From Mycobacterium sp. ELW1 (GTDB taxonomy: Bacteria > Actinomycetota > Actinomycetes > Mycobacteriales > Mycobacteriaceae): 64,000 nt of DNA. The DNA lies in the NCBI RefSeq assembly GCF_008329905.1, contig NZ_CP032156.1, positions 124,001 through 188,000 of the forward strand, read 5' to 3'. A model generated the notes under the pieces. That model saw only the letters and a list, made by a program, of their open reading frames with translations. It had not been told where the DNA came from and made no database searches. This document shows, one piece after another, positions 49,187-57,485 of this stretch. The position numbers and the translations under genes are program-made. The number at the start of each line of letters is the position of its first letter. Within the stretch, counting starts at the first letter, position 1.

Positions 49187-50706
49187 CAGTGCAACCTGAT
49201 GTACTGCAGCAGGCCGATCGCCCACGCCGCGAACGGCACGATGAGGGCATACCCGATGTACTCGAGCCATTCCACGACCTGGCGGATGGGTTCGGAGAAG
49301 CTGCGCGAGGGAATTACCGCGCCGGCCAGCAGCCCGGCCACCGCCACGGCAAGCACTGCGGCGGCGGCCACCACGACGGCGACAGTGGCTGACGCAGGCG
49401 CGCTCAGCCCGTAATGGAGGGGAATGGCCATCAGCGACAGCGCTGAGCCACTCACGAGCGTCACCGCATGGCGGCGGTGCCGCAGCCCGCGGGCCCGCAA
49501 GATCAAGCACACGGCTGTGACCACGACGACGGTGATCGACGGCCACTGTGAGCCCGAGCCCGGATCGACGGCCCACCAGGACGAGGCCAATTGGACCGCG
49601 GCGATACCGAACAGCGTGCCGGTGAGCACCCGGTTGGATCGGCGCGCGACCTCGGCGACGTCTTCGCCGCGCAAGGTCACGTCATGGGCCGCCGACTCCA
49701 CCGGGGTCAGGGTGTCCTCAGGCTGGCCGGGCGCGCGAGTGAACATGTCGCGGCCGGTGATGGATTCGAAGCTCTGCCGCGGCACCTTCGACATCCACAG
49801 ACCGATCGCCGTGGCTGCGCGGGAGGCGATCAGCACCGCCATCAGCATCACGATGGCGATGCGCTGGGCGGGGACGTCGAAGAACATCCGGGTGACGGCG
49901 GCCCCGACGATGGCGGCGGTGACGGTCAGGACCGCCGCCGCGGCGGTCCAGTGCCGCCCGGTCATCCGCGCCAGTAGCAGCACGCCCACGCTGGCCACCA
50001 CGGCGGCCAGGAAGGCATGCGGGGCGCCGGGCTGGTCACCGTAGGGTGCGGTCGCGCCCGCCAGGACGACACCGATCACGGCGGCCCACGCGGCCCCGTC
50101 GACGATCACGCGGCTGGCTCCCGAACGGGCGGACAGCATCGCTGCGGCCAACAGGACGACCGCTGTCGCGGCGAAGATCGCCGGACTGAGCCAGAAGTGC
50201 TGCGCCGCCCAGCGCAACCGCCACACCAGCAGCGCCGCGCCGCTCAGTGCGGCCGCGGTGAGCCCGCCGGCGACCACCACGGCGTCGTGGGTGGACACCG
50301 GTGGAAAGTGGGCGTGCGCCCAGCGGGCCAATGCGGTCGAGACATTCTCGATAAGCGGCGTATACCGGCGGGCTGTTTTCTCGGGGACGAAGGCCAACAG
50401 GTCACCGTCGGAGACGCCCTGGGCCGCCAGTGACACCTCCTCCGACAGCCGCGTCATGCCCACCGCTCGGGCGAACTCGTAAGTGCCCGTAGGGAGTTCG
50501 TCTTCGCCCTTGCTGCGCAGCAGGCGATTGACCGCGCCCAGAGTCGAGTCGGTCAGCGCCGAGAGCGGTACCGCGGCCGGCAACACCAGATCAATCTGGT
50601 GGGCATCTCCCACCAGCAGCGACACCCGGCATGACGAGGGCACCAGCGGTCCTCCCGGGGCCGAGGATGATCCCGACGTGGCAGTCGATGGCCTGACCGT
50701 GGTCAT
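49186..50706 (-). CDS. eccD: EccD, ESX channel membrane protein
   Basis: 506 residues from ATG 50706. N-terminal ubiquitin-like domain (VSLLVGDAHQIDLVLPAAVP and LTDSTLGAVNRLLRSKG) followed by eleven or so membrane helices, the EccD arrangement. EccD forms the transmembrane part of the type VII core together with EccB, EccC and EccE. It overlaps the espI stop by 4 nt and the mycosin start by 1 nt. Confidence 0.9.
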   Translation of the reverse strand: MTTVRPSTATSGSSSAPGGPLVPSSCRVSLLVGDAHQIDLVLPAAVPLSALTDSTLGAVNRLLRSKGEDELPTGTYEFARAVGMTRLSEEVSLAAQGVSDGDLLAFVPEKTARRYTPLIENVSTALARWAHAHFPPVSTHDAVVVAGGLTAAALSGAALLVWRLRWAAQHFWLSPAIFAATAVVLLAAAMLSARSGASRVIVDGAAWAAVIGVVLAGATAPYGDQPGAPHAFLAAVVASVGVLLLARMTGRHWTAAAAVLTVTAAIVGAAVTRMFFDVPAQRIAIVMLMAVLIASRAATAIGLWMSKVPRQSFESITGRDMFTRAPGQPEDTLTPVESAAHDVTLRGEDVAEVARRSNRVLTGTLFGIAAVQLASSWWAVDPGSGSQWPSITVVVVTAVCLILRARGLRHRRHAVTLVSGSALSLMAIPLHYGLSAPASATVAVVVAAAAVLAVAVAGLLAGAVIPSRSFSEPIRQVVEWLEYIGYALIVPFAAWAIGLLQYIRLH

Positions 50707-52364
50707 CGGCGCCCCCGCGGGCCGTCGCTGGTGGCCGGGAAGTGCTCGGCGATCGCCGCGGCGATCTCGATGAATCGACGCCGAGTGGTCTTGTCGACCT
50801 CGTTTTGCACGTCGATCACCCCGCCCGGACGCAGGTTGCCGTCGTAGGGCACCTCGACGACGAGCTGGCCGCGCTGGCTGAACTGCTCGTGGAGGACCTC
50901 CCGGGTGCGTTTGTCGGCGTGGCCGTCGCTGTCGTTGAGGACCACCACCGTTCGATGCAGCAGGCCGGTGTGACCGGTATTGGCCAGCAGCTCCATGGTT
51001 TGCGCGGCCGCCGAAGCCCCGTCGACCCACATCGAAGACACCACAATGAGCGCGTCGAGGTCGCGTAGGACTTCGCGGGTCACCGAGGAGTCCATGGTGG
51101 ATCCGCAGTCGATGATCGAGAGGGTGAAATGGTTGTCCAGGCGGGCGGTGGCTTCGCGGTAGATCGACGGATCAAGGACGCGGCGGCGCGCTGTGGATGA
51201 TTCGCCGGCCAACACGAACAGCCCGGCGGCGTTGTTTCCGACACGGGATCGCACGTCGGCGAAGGTGCGTAGGTCCTGATCGGCGGCCAGCTCCCAGTAG
51301 GAGCCCTTGGCGTTGGGATCGACGCGCAGGCCCAGCTTGCCGAACGCGGTGTCAGCGTCGATGGCCACCACCCGGTCGTCCTGGCGCAGCTCGGCGAAGA
51401 CCGAGCCCACACCGGCGGCGACGGTGGTCTTGCCGACACCACCTTTGCCGAGGACCCCGATCTTGTAGCGGCCTCGAAGCAGTGAGCGGATCTTGGCTTC
51501 CAACTCGGCCAGGCGGCGCTCGTCAGGTGACTGACCGAAGTTCAGCAACCCAAACGTGCTCTTGTACATGAACTTTCGCCACCCTTTTCCGGGCGGAATC
51601 TTGCGTGTGGGGACAAGTTCACTGGGCCGAATCGAGTCGACATAGGACCAGTTCGCCGGCCCGGCCGCGGCCGGGGGTTGCTCGACCCAGTTGCGTGGAT
51701 CACTGGCGGGTTGGGGCCCGGAACGGTCCGCCGGCCAGCTCTCGCGCTGCTGTTGCGATCGCTGCAGGCCGGGCTGCTGGGAAAACGGTGGCGCCTGATG
51801 CCGTGATGGTTCAGCAGCACTCCACCGAGGCGGGGAGCCCGTCGACGCAGCGCCGCGCTGCCCGGCGGCGCTGTCGTCGTAGTGGCCTGTCGCAGAGGAG
51901 TTTTCGCGCAGCGGTGGCGGCCCGAAATCGCGTCGGTAGTAGATCGTGGTGGTCTCGGTGTCCGACGGACGGTAGGGGCTGGTCTGTTCGGACTCCTCCG
52001 ATTCGGCGGCGGGCTGCTCCACGGGCGTCGCAGCAGGCGAGGCGGCCTCGGGATCGGCCTCGGGCTCACGGTGTGGCGCTTGCTGCGCCCGCGCCGGCGG
52101 GAGGTCCGACCCGGGGGCGCGACTGAGCGATCCGGGGGCGCGACTGGGCGAGTCGGGGGCGCGGCCCGGCCACGGGGGCGGGGGCGGCGGTGAGGGTCGG
52201 GCGTGAGCGCCCGTGTCTGCACTGCCGGTGGGTGGCAGCGGGGGCGCTGGCCAGCCCGGCGGTGGCGGTGGCGGCTCGGGGGCTTGGTTGGAGGTGTCGC
52301 GGGAATCGCCCTCGGTTGAGGAAGGATAGCCCGCCTGCTTTGGGGGAAGGTCGCGGTCAGTCAC
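50703..52364 (-). CDS. espI: EspI-like protein: Pro-rich region plus MinD/ParA-type ATPase
   Basis: 553 residues from GTG 52364. The first ~250 residues are Pro/Ser/Gln-rich (PPPPPGWPAPPLPPTGSADT), the rest a MinD-type ATPase: deviant Walker A VLGKGGVGKTTVAAGVGSVF near residue 304, VVAIDADTAFGKLGLRVDP, SIIDCGSTMDSSV, and VSSMWVDGASAAAQTMELL. EspI-type proteins accompany several ESX loci and are linked to regulation of secretion by ATP level. It heads the espI-eccD-mycP-eccE operon behind a leaderless promoter. Confidence 0.85.
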   Translation of the reverse strand: MTDRDLPPKQAGYPSSTEGDSRDTSNQAPEPPPPPPGWPAPPLPPTGSADTGAHARPSPPPPPPWPGRAPDSPSRAPGSLSRAPGSDLPPARAQQAPHREPEADPEAASPAATPVEQPAAESEESEQTSPYRPSDTETTTIYYRRDFGPPPLRENSSATGHYDDSAAGQRGAASTGSPPRWSAAEPSRHQAPPFSQQPGLQRSQQQRESWPADRSGPQPASDPRNWVEQPPAAAGPANWSYVDSIRPSELVPTRKIPPGKGWRKFMYKSTFGLLNFGQSPDERRLAELEAKIRSLLRGRYKIGVLGKGGVGKTTVAAGVGSVFAELRQDDRVVAIDADTAFGKLGLRVDPNAKGSYWELAADQDLRTFADVRSRVGNNAAGLFVLAGESSTARRRVLDPSIYREATARLDNHFTLSIIDCGSTMDSSVTREVLRDLDALIVVSSMWVDGASAAAQTMELLANTGHTGLLHRTVVVLNDSDGHADKRTREVLHEQFSQRGQLVVEVPYDGNLRPGGVIDVQNEVDKTTRRRFIEIAAAIAEHFPATSDGPRGRR

Positions 52365-52370
52365 AATCCG

Positions 52371-52410
52371 ATCCTATCAGCGTGGATGTTGTATATCGGC
52401 ACTAGTTTTG
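52371..52410 (-). promoter_or_regulatory. leaderless promoter with GTGC element, espI operon
   Basis: Minus strand: AAAACTAGTGC, -35 CGATAT (52393-52398), 16-bp spacer, -10 TAGGAT (52371-52376), 6 nt to GTG 52364. A half-site GTCACAAAT, like that of the 41159 palindrome, lies 10-20 bp further upstream. Confidence 0.78.
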
Positions 52411-52429
52411 GAGCCTCGATTTGTGACGG

Positions 52430-53947
52430 CTAGCTTCCGGCTGCCCTGGTGGGAAGCGCTTCACCACCACCCACCGGGGCCAGGGTGTCGTGCTGGACCA
52501 TGGCGTCGGCGCGGGTCAGCGCCGGACCCGGCGCGAACGCTCGGATGAGTGGCCAGGGCGCTTGCTGCGAGCGCTGCAGAGACACCCCCAGCGCGGTGAA
52601 CGCCTCCTCGGAGAGCTCAATCCCGTAGCGCACACCCTGATCAGAAATCCACCACATTGCTTCCCGCGATGACGCTGCCGGCGCAGCACTGGTGGTCATC
52701 ACCAGATTCGTTGCGCCAGGGCTGATATACACCTGGTCTGCCTCAACGGACTGCGGGTCGCGTACCCCCTTGGGCAGATGGACAAGCCGGTTGTCTGCCG
52801 AACCGAGAGGTATCGGCAGACCCTGCCCGGACAGGATGGTGATCTCGGCGGCGCGATCGGTGGCGCCCTTCGACCAAGCCAGGCAGGTCGTCGCGTTCAC
52901 CGCGGTATTCACCAGCCGCAGCCGAGTTGCCGGATAGAACGACACCGGCAAGTTGTCCACCACCGGCACTGGGGCCAGTTTGTCGGGAGCCACCTGTATC
53001 GGGGCCACGTCGCCGAACGAGTTCGCCGATCGCAGCAGTGACGCGACGAACGGCGAAATCCTCTGCACACCGTCCCGCAGCAACACGTATAGCGATTCTG
53101 CGGTGTTGGGCTGGCCCAGCTCGCGCACCGAGAGCACCGACCCGATCACCGCGCCGTCGGCAACATCCCAACGGGACTTCTCCCCCGCCCCCGGGATCGC
53201 CGGACTAACCAACGGATCAGTCGCCGGAAGAGCGTCAAACAACGCCCGAGACAGCGGAATTGGATCCGGAGCGGTGGTGTCCACGCCCAACGCCAGGGCC
53301 ACGGCCTTATTGCTCAGATCGATCTCAGAACGGTGCCCCTCCCAGATGACGTAGGTGCGATCACCGTAGCGACCCAGGATGGCGTCAGGCATCTGCAACG
53401 GCGCTGATCGCTGGCCAACACTTAGCTGCCCGGCGATCGCGGTCACCACCGGTTCAGAGGCCGCCGACGCGGTCGACGTCGCCGTAGGGGCGGTGTCACA
53501 CACCGCCCACTTCGACGATGCTGCGGTACGCACGGGCATCGCTGCAGGAGCGCCCACGATTCCGACGAGCGGGCCCTGCGGGTACTTCTCCAGTTCCGGG
53601 GCCTTGACAAACGTCGGGTTGGCCTCCTGGCCAGCGATCAGCCGGGCGCTCATCAGATTCAGTGCCGGGTGCAGCCTGCCGTCGACCATCACATAGACCG
53701 CGCCGGTGTCGCGGTCGGCCAAGATCGCCGACTGGCCCACTTGCCCGGCGGGTGAGCACATCGACAGCATGAACATCAGCGCCATCGCCAGCAGTGTGAA
53801 CGTCACCCCCAGGATCAGCGCGGCGCTGCGGCGCTGTTCGGGATCGTATTCCAGCCGCACGCCATGATGACTCAGTGCCGCCGCATTGCGGCGGTTCCAG
53901 AAGTAATGAGCCGTCACTTGCAGCCGCGAGGTCAGATTCAGCGCCAT
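52430..53947 (-). CDS. eccB: EccB, ESX membrane complex subunit
   Basis: 505 residues from ATG 53947. N-terminus typical of EccB: TSRLQVTAHYFWNRRNAAAL followed by EYDPEQRRSAALILGVTFTL with one membrane helix, then a periplasmic region with conserved YVMVDGRLHPALNLMSARLI and paired cysteines (VCDTA and TTCLAW). EccB forms the outward-facing part of the ESX channel and has been reported to hydrolyse ATP. It has its own promoter, unlike eccB genes in chromosomal ESX operons. Confidence 0.92.
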   Translation of the reverse strand: MALNLTSRLQVTAHYFWNRRNAAALSHHGVRLEYDPEQRRSAALILGVTFTLLAMALMFMLSMCSPAGQVGQSAILADRDTGAVYVMVDGRLHPALNLMSARLIAGQEANPTFVKAPELEKYPQGPLVGIVGAPAAMPVRTAASSKWAVCDTAPTATSTASAASEPVVTAIAGQLSVGQRSAPLQMPDAILGRYGDRTYVIWEGHRSEIDLSNKAVALALGVDTTAPDPIPLSRALFDALPATDPLVSPAIPGAGEKSRWDVADGAVIGSVLSVRELGQPNTAESLYVLLRDGVQRISPFVASLLRSANSFGDVAPIQVAPDKLAPVPVVDNLPVSFYPATRLRLVNTAVNATTCLAWSKGATDRAAEITILSGQGLPIPLGSADNRLVHLPKGVRDPQSVEADQVYISPGATNLVMTTSAAPAASSREAMWWISDQGVRYGIELSEEAFTALGVSLQRSQQAPWPLIRAFAPGPALTRADAMVQHDTLAPVGGGEALPTRAAGS

Positions 53948-53954
53948 GGCGCCA

Positions 53955-53997
53955 ACCTTACTAGCGGCGATACCCCGAAATCGGCACTAATTTTTCG
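53955..53997 (-). promoter_or_regulatory. leaderless promoter with GTGC element, eccB
   Basis: Minus strand: GCGAAAAATTAGTGC, -35 CGATTT (53978-53983), 17-bp spacer, -10 TAAGGT (53955-53960), 7 nt to ATG 53947. Upstream TGTCGGGGGG is shared with the eccC promoter. Confidence 0.78.
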
Positions 53998-54025
53998 CCC
54001 CCCGACATGTGCACTCATGGTCAAA

Positions 54026-54892
54026 CTACGCGGCGGCGCGCGGCACCGACAGCAGACCGGCGAGGTCGTCGCGCAACGCCTCCGGCGTCGCCGGCCACAG
54101 GCTCATCCACTGCTTACCATCGGCCGATGTACTGGTCGTGATGCTGACGCGCCCAAATTCGGTGTCGGCCACAGTCACCACCTGCGGATGAACGTGCTGG
54201 CCGATACCGTGGTCGATGACCATCGCCACCGCCATCGCCGACTCATCAAGGCGTGTGGCCGCCGCCAGCACCTCGGCCTGCTGAGGCTGCAATCCCAGCC
54301 GGCTCACCGCGCCGATCACCGCATCGCGGCCCTGCGGCGCAGCGGCCTCCAGCGTCGACCGCATCACGTCCGCCGGGATGTTGACCCCCTCGATGTCGGC
54401 CGGCGCGGCCACACCCAACGCCGGCACCAGGGTTTGACACATCAGATCCACCTGGGCGGCCGGGTCATCGGTTTCGCCGACAGCATCAATGACCATGTCG
54501 TTGCCGTCGCGCGCCGCCATCGCCAGCCATCGCCGGTACCGGCACACCACCACCACCCGTTCGTCCACCGTGGGACTCTCGCCGTTGTGAACCGGCTCCC
54601 CCGAGGGCCGGCGAATCGCCAGCACCGCTTGCCGATCGGGGCGGCTCAACACGGCCATCCAGTCCCGCACCGGCTCGTCGACCGCCCCGCCGGGCTTGAT
54701 CACGCCCGCCTCGACGAGGCTCAGATACTCCGCAGTCTCGGCGATAGGGACCGGCCCCGCGGTGCTGTCGACGATCAATTCGTGATGCACCGACGGAATA
54801 AACGGCTTGAGCCGCAACGCAACTGGCATCGATTCCACGCCCAGCAGCGCCTGCAATACCCACACGCCCCCGACCGTCGTGGTCAGCGCCAT
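54026..54892 (-). CDS. espG: EspG, cytosolic chaperone for PE/PPE proteins
   Basis: 288 residues from ATG 54892 with GGAGAGGGG upstream. EspG family features: N-terminal GVWVLQALLGVESMPVALRL, the central RDWMAVLSRPDRQAVLAIRR and the C-terminal RVSITTSTSADGKQWMSLWP. EspG binds the tip of PE-PPE dimers and keeps them soluble until they reach the secretion machine, with EccA releasing them. It is encoded directly after the esx pair and PE/PPE genes, separated from esx by a hairpin that may lower its expression. Confidence 0.9.
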   Translation of the reverse strand: MALTTTVGGVWVLQALLGVESMPVALRLKPFIPSVHHELIVDSTAGPVPIAETAEYLSLVEAGVIKPGGAVDEPVRDWMAVLSRPDRQAVLAIRRPSGEPVHNGESPTVDERVVVVCRYRRWLAMAARDGNDMVIDAVGETDDPAAQVDLMCQTLVPALGVAAPADIEGVNIPADVMRSTLEAAAPQGRDAVIGAVSRLGLQPQQAEVLAAATRLDESAMAVAMVIDHGIGQHVHPQVVTVADTEFGRVSITTSTSADGKQWMSLWPATPEALRDDLAGLLSVPRAAA

Positions 54893-54923
54893 GTTCTACC
54901 CCTCTCCTCTTTGAGCAGCACAA

Positions 54924-54954
54924 AGGGGGCCAACCGGAGTTGGCCCCCCTTTGC
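54924..54954 (-). terminator. hairpin between the esx genes and espG
   Basis: AAAGGGGGCCAA (54924-54935) pairs with TTGGCCCCCCTTT (54942-54954) around a 6-nt loop; one extra C bulges. The A/T ends make it terminator-like on either strand, probably attenuating transcription after the highly expressed esx genes. Confidence 0.6.
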
Positions 54955-54984
54955 GCGTTGTCGCTACAAGCTCCCTGGCGGGCC

Positions 54985-55281
54985 TTAGACCAAGAAGGTG
55001 TTCGCTGAGGCTCCGTCCTGGGAGACGAAGTCCACACCGGCCTGGTCGGCGGCCCCACCGTGGCGGTGGATGACCTCTTTGCCTTCGTTGGTGGCGTCGA
55101 TGATCATCTGCTGGGCCTGTGCGTAGGTGACCGACGCCTGATCGGTGCTGAAGTACTCGGCGATGCCGCCGAGCAAGTTCTGCGCCTCGGAGGCGATGCC
55201 GTCCAGCTCGCCGCTGAACGTGCCCAGTGCGGCGTTGTAGTCCACGATCGCCGCGGGGTTGACCTTGATCATTCCGTCCAT
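54985..55281 (-). CDS. Esx/WXG100-like secreted protein (second of the pair)
   Basis: 98 residues from ATG 55281 with AAAGGA upstream. Helix-turn-helix hairpin size of an Esx protein: MIKVNPAAIVDYNAALGTFS, then SEAQNLLGGIAEYFSTDQAS, then AQAQQMIIDATNEGKEVIHR. The central WXG motif is replaced by YFSTDQ. C-terminal flexible tail DFVSQDGASANTFLV. It is the probable heterodimer partner of the 55323 product. Confidence 0.8.
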   Translation of the reverse strand: MDGMIKVNPAAIVDYNAALGTFSGELDGIASEAQNLLGGIAEYFSTDQASVTYAQAQQMIIDATNEGKEVIHRHGGAADQAGVDFVSQDGASANTFLV

Positions 55282-55322
55282 AGTGGTGGATTCCTTTCGA
55301 ATGTCTGTGGTGGTTGGGATGG

Positions 55323-55643
55323 TCAGGTGAAGCGCAGGCCGCCGGCGACCGACTGGATCTGCTGGGCGCTCTGCACGTCGATGTTGGTGAAGTCCGGGGC
55401 GCTGTTGCGCAACGCGCCGATCAGCGTCTCCCACCGCATGTTCATCTCGCGCTGGGCCTGCGAGATCTCCTCTGCGGTCGCGACATTGGCGACACCGGCC
55501 TGCCCGTCGAGGCCACCGGTGGCCTGCAGTTCGGTCGAATGCTGCATGTAGCGGCTGAGCACGTCGAGCGCCCGCATCTTGAGGTCGTCGAGCTGGTCGG
55601 CGGTGGACTGGATCTGGGCCGCCCCAACAACTTGTTGTGACAT
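55323..55643 (-). CDS. Esx/WXG100-like secreted protein (first of the pair)
   Basis: 106 residues from ATG 55643. N-terminal helix AAQIQSTADQLDDLKMRALD, turn region TGGLDGQAGVANV in place of WXG, second helix EEISQAQREMNMRWETLIGA. Length, gene order (PE, PPE, esx, esx, espG) and hairpin fold identify it as a WXG100 relative although the motif itself is missing. No exact YxxxD/E signal is found near its C-terminus, so the secretion signal of the pair may be unusual. Confidence 0.78.
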   Translation of the reverse strand: MSQQVVGAAQIQSTADQLDDLKMRALDVLSRYMQHSTELQATGGLDGQAGVANVATAEEISQAQREMNMRWETLIGALRNSAPDFTNIDVQSAQQIQSVAGGLRFT

Positions 55644-55727
55644 GAAAACTCCTGTTCTGGAAGATGTTTTGCGTTCTAGGAAGAAGTGTATGGGCGTCTA
55701 CACACCCCGCCGTGCGCTAATCTGTTG

Positions 55728-56957
55728 TTACCTGTCCCCCCTGTCACCAGCCGATCGGGCAAGCGTGACCTGCATCGTTCGTCCCTGTCGCTGCTCGGTC
55801 GCCGACCCGCCATCTCGTCCCATCGCCGAGGCCGGAGCGCCATAGAGACCGCCCGTGCCCGCACCGCCTGACGGGTGAGGCCCCGCAGCCACCGGTTCGG
55901 GAACCCCGCCGAATCCACCCGGTAACTTCGGTGCGGTCGGGGTGCTGAAGCTGCCCACCGGGCGGGTGTAGGAACTGGTCGGGACGACCCCGCTGCCGCC
56001 GGCGCCGATGCCACCGCCGCCCCCGCCGCCCCCGCTCAGCGCCGCCATCGCCGGCGAGGCCACCGGCGTGCCCGTGAGCGGACCCGCCGACGGGGCGCCA
56101 CCGAGGCCGCCCATGCTCGAGGACAACGGCCCCAGTAGGCCCATCGGCATCTGCGCGAACTGGCCGAGCATTTGGGGGGCTTGGCCGAGCATTTGGGGGG
56201 CTTGGCCCAGCATTCCCGTCATTGACGACAACTGACCCATCATCGCCAACGGCGATCCCATGGCCGAGAGCGCATCGGCCGGCGCTGAGGCCGCTTCGCT
56301 CGCTGGCACCGCCGCGGTGCTGGCCTGCTGCATGCTCTGCGAGCTGGCCTGTAATGCACCCTGGACACCGGTCTGTGCGCCCGCGTTCGCTAGGGCAGCC
56401 AGCGCTGCCGCCGGGTTTGGTGCCATCGGTGCGAACGGAGGCGGTGTGGCCAGCACGCCCACCGCCGCGGCAACGACACTTTGAAAACTGGACGCGATCG
56501 CGGCGTTGTGGATCCACTGCCGGTCATACTCGGCGACCAAGGCGGCGATGGCGGGCGTGTTCTGCCCGATGAAGTTCGTCGCGACCAACGCCTCGGTGTC
56601 AACGAGGTTCTGATCCGACACCGGGCCAGGCACCATCGTGGTCTTGGCCAGGTGCCAGGCGTCCACGATCGCTGTCGCCTGCACTACGGCTTCCTCGAAC
56701 CAGGCCACCGCCGTGCCTAAGATCGCCGCGAACGCTTGCGCGGTCATCGTCATCGCCGCGCCGCCCGCGCCCTGCCAGCCCACCGCGGCGGTGGTGCTGG
56801 TGCTGGTGGTCATCGTCGCGATCTCGGCCGTCAACATCGCCGCGACCGCCTGATGTGCCGCCGCACAGGCCGCAGCGCTGGCAGCCTGATCACCGGCGGC
56901 GTGCTGGTAATAGTTGACCTGCGGCGGGTTGAGCGCCGAATCCCCGAAGCCTGGCAT
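55728..56957 (-). CDS. PPE family protein
   Basis: 409 residues from ATG 56957. PPE domain in the first ~170 residues: ALNPPQVNYYQHAAGD, the VGWQGAGGAAM turn, and VAEYDRQWIHNAAIASSFQS. The C-terminal half is low-complexity: a Gln/Met/Pro region with a tandem MLGQAPQ repeat, then Gly/Ser/Pro-rich sequence ending GRTMQVTLARSAGDRGDR. It should pair with the PE protein encoded 15 bp upstream and with EspG, and is probably a substrate of this ESX system. PPE-type MPGFGDSALNPPQ starts are unusual, most beginning MDF. Confidence 0.9.
   Translation of the reverse strand: MPGFGDSALNPPQVNYYQHAAGDQAASAAACAAAHQAVAAMLTAEIATMTTSTSTTAAVGWQGAGGAAMTMTAQAFAAILGTAVAWFEEAVVQATAIVDAWHLAKTTMVPGPVSDQNLVDTEALVATNFIGQNTPAIAALVAEYDRQWIHNAAIASSFQSVVAAAVGVLATPPPFAPMAPNPAAALAALANAGAQTGVQGALQASSQSMQQASTAAVPASEAASAPADALSAMGSPLAMMGQLSSMTGMLGQAPQMLGQAPQMLGQFAQMPMGLLGPLSSSMGGLGGAPSAGPLTGTPVASPAMAALSGGGGGGGGIGAGGSGVVPTSSYTRPVGSFSTPTAPKLPGGFGGVPEPVAAGPHPSGGAGTGGLYGAPASAMGRDGGSATEQRQGRTMQVTLARSAGDRGDR
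56166..56207. repeat. 21-bp tandem repeat inside the PPE gene
   Basis: Two identical 21-bp units (56166-56186, 56187-56207) encode the heptapeptide MLGQAPQ twice; a partial third unit follows (MLG at 56208 onward). Slippage here would change protein length without a frameshift. Confidence 0.85.
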
Positions 56958-56972
56958 GGGTCTTCGACAGTT

Positions 56973-57278
56973 CTAGATGGCCAGTGCCGTCTGCTGCAGC
57001 ACGTCCATCGCCGCATAGCTGGTGCCGTTGACGCCGACGTTGCCGGCAAACATGGCCCGGGTCATCGTCAGCTGAGTCAACGCGGCCACCGCGGCAGCTC
57101 CGCGCCCGTTCAGAGCGGCCGCAGCGGCCATCGACGCCGGATCGCTGCCGGGAGGCAGCACCGTGGTCATGACCGGAGCCGCTCCGGACGTCCCGGCCGC
57201 CATCGTCCCAGCGCCCGCGGTCTCGGCAGCTGACAGCATTCCCAGCAATGCCGGATCGACTCCAATTGGAACACCCAT
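56973..57278 (-). CDS. PE family protein
   Basis: 101 residues from ATG 57278 with GGGAGG upstream. Two-helix PE-like protein without a PE dipeptide at the usual place (it has PPGSDPASMAAAAALNGRGA). The C-terminal motif YAAMD is a YxxxD type VII secretion signal. Only the PE domain is present. The 207 bp upstream (57279-57485) hold no gene; TAAACT about 45 bp before the ATG could be a -10 box for the PE-PPE-esx operon. Confidence 0.82.
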   Translation of the reverse strand: MGVPIGVDPALLGMLSAAETAGAGTMAAGTSGAAPVMTTVLPPGSDPASMAAAAALNGRGAAAVAALTQLTMTRAMFAGNVGVNGTSYAAMDVLQQTALAI

Positions 57279-57485
57279 TGTGTTTGCCTCCCGATTCGGT
57301 GTGGTGATTTGGCCTCAGTTTAATGGCAGTCAGAGGGGGCACCTGCGCTAAATTCCGCAGCGCCGCGGCTACCAGCACTGACCTGCGGGTTTGTCGAGCA
57401 TCGCTGCGGAAATGATCCCGCATCGGCCCAGCGGGACACCGATTCCGTTGCCAACCCGGCGCCGCGGCGGTGTCTCGTCGGCGCA

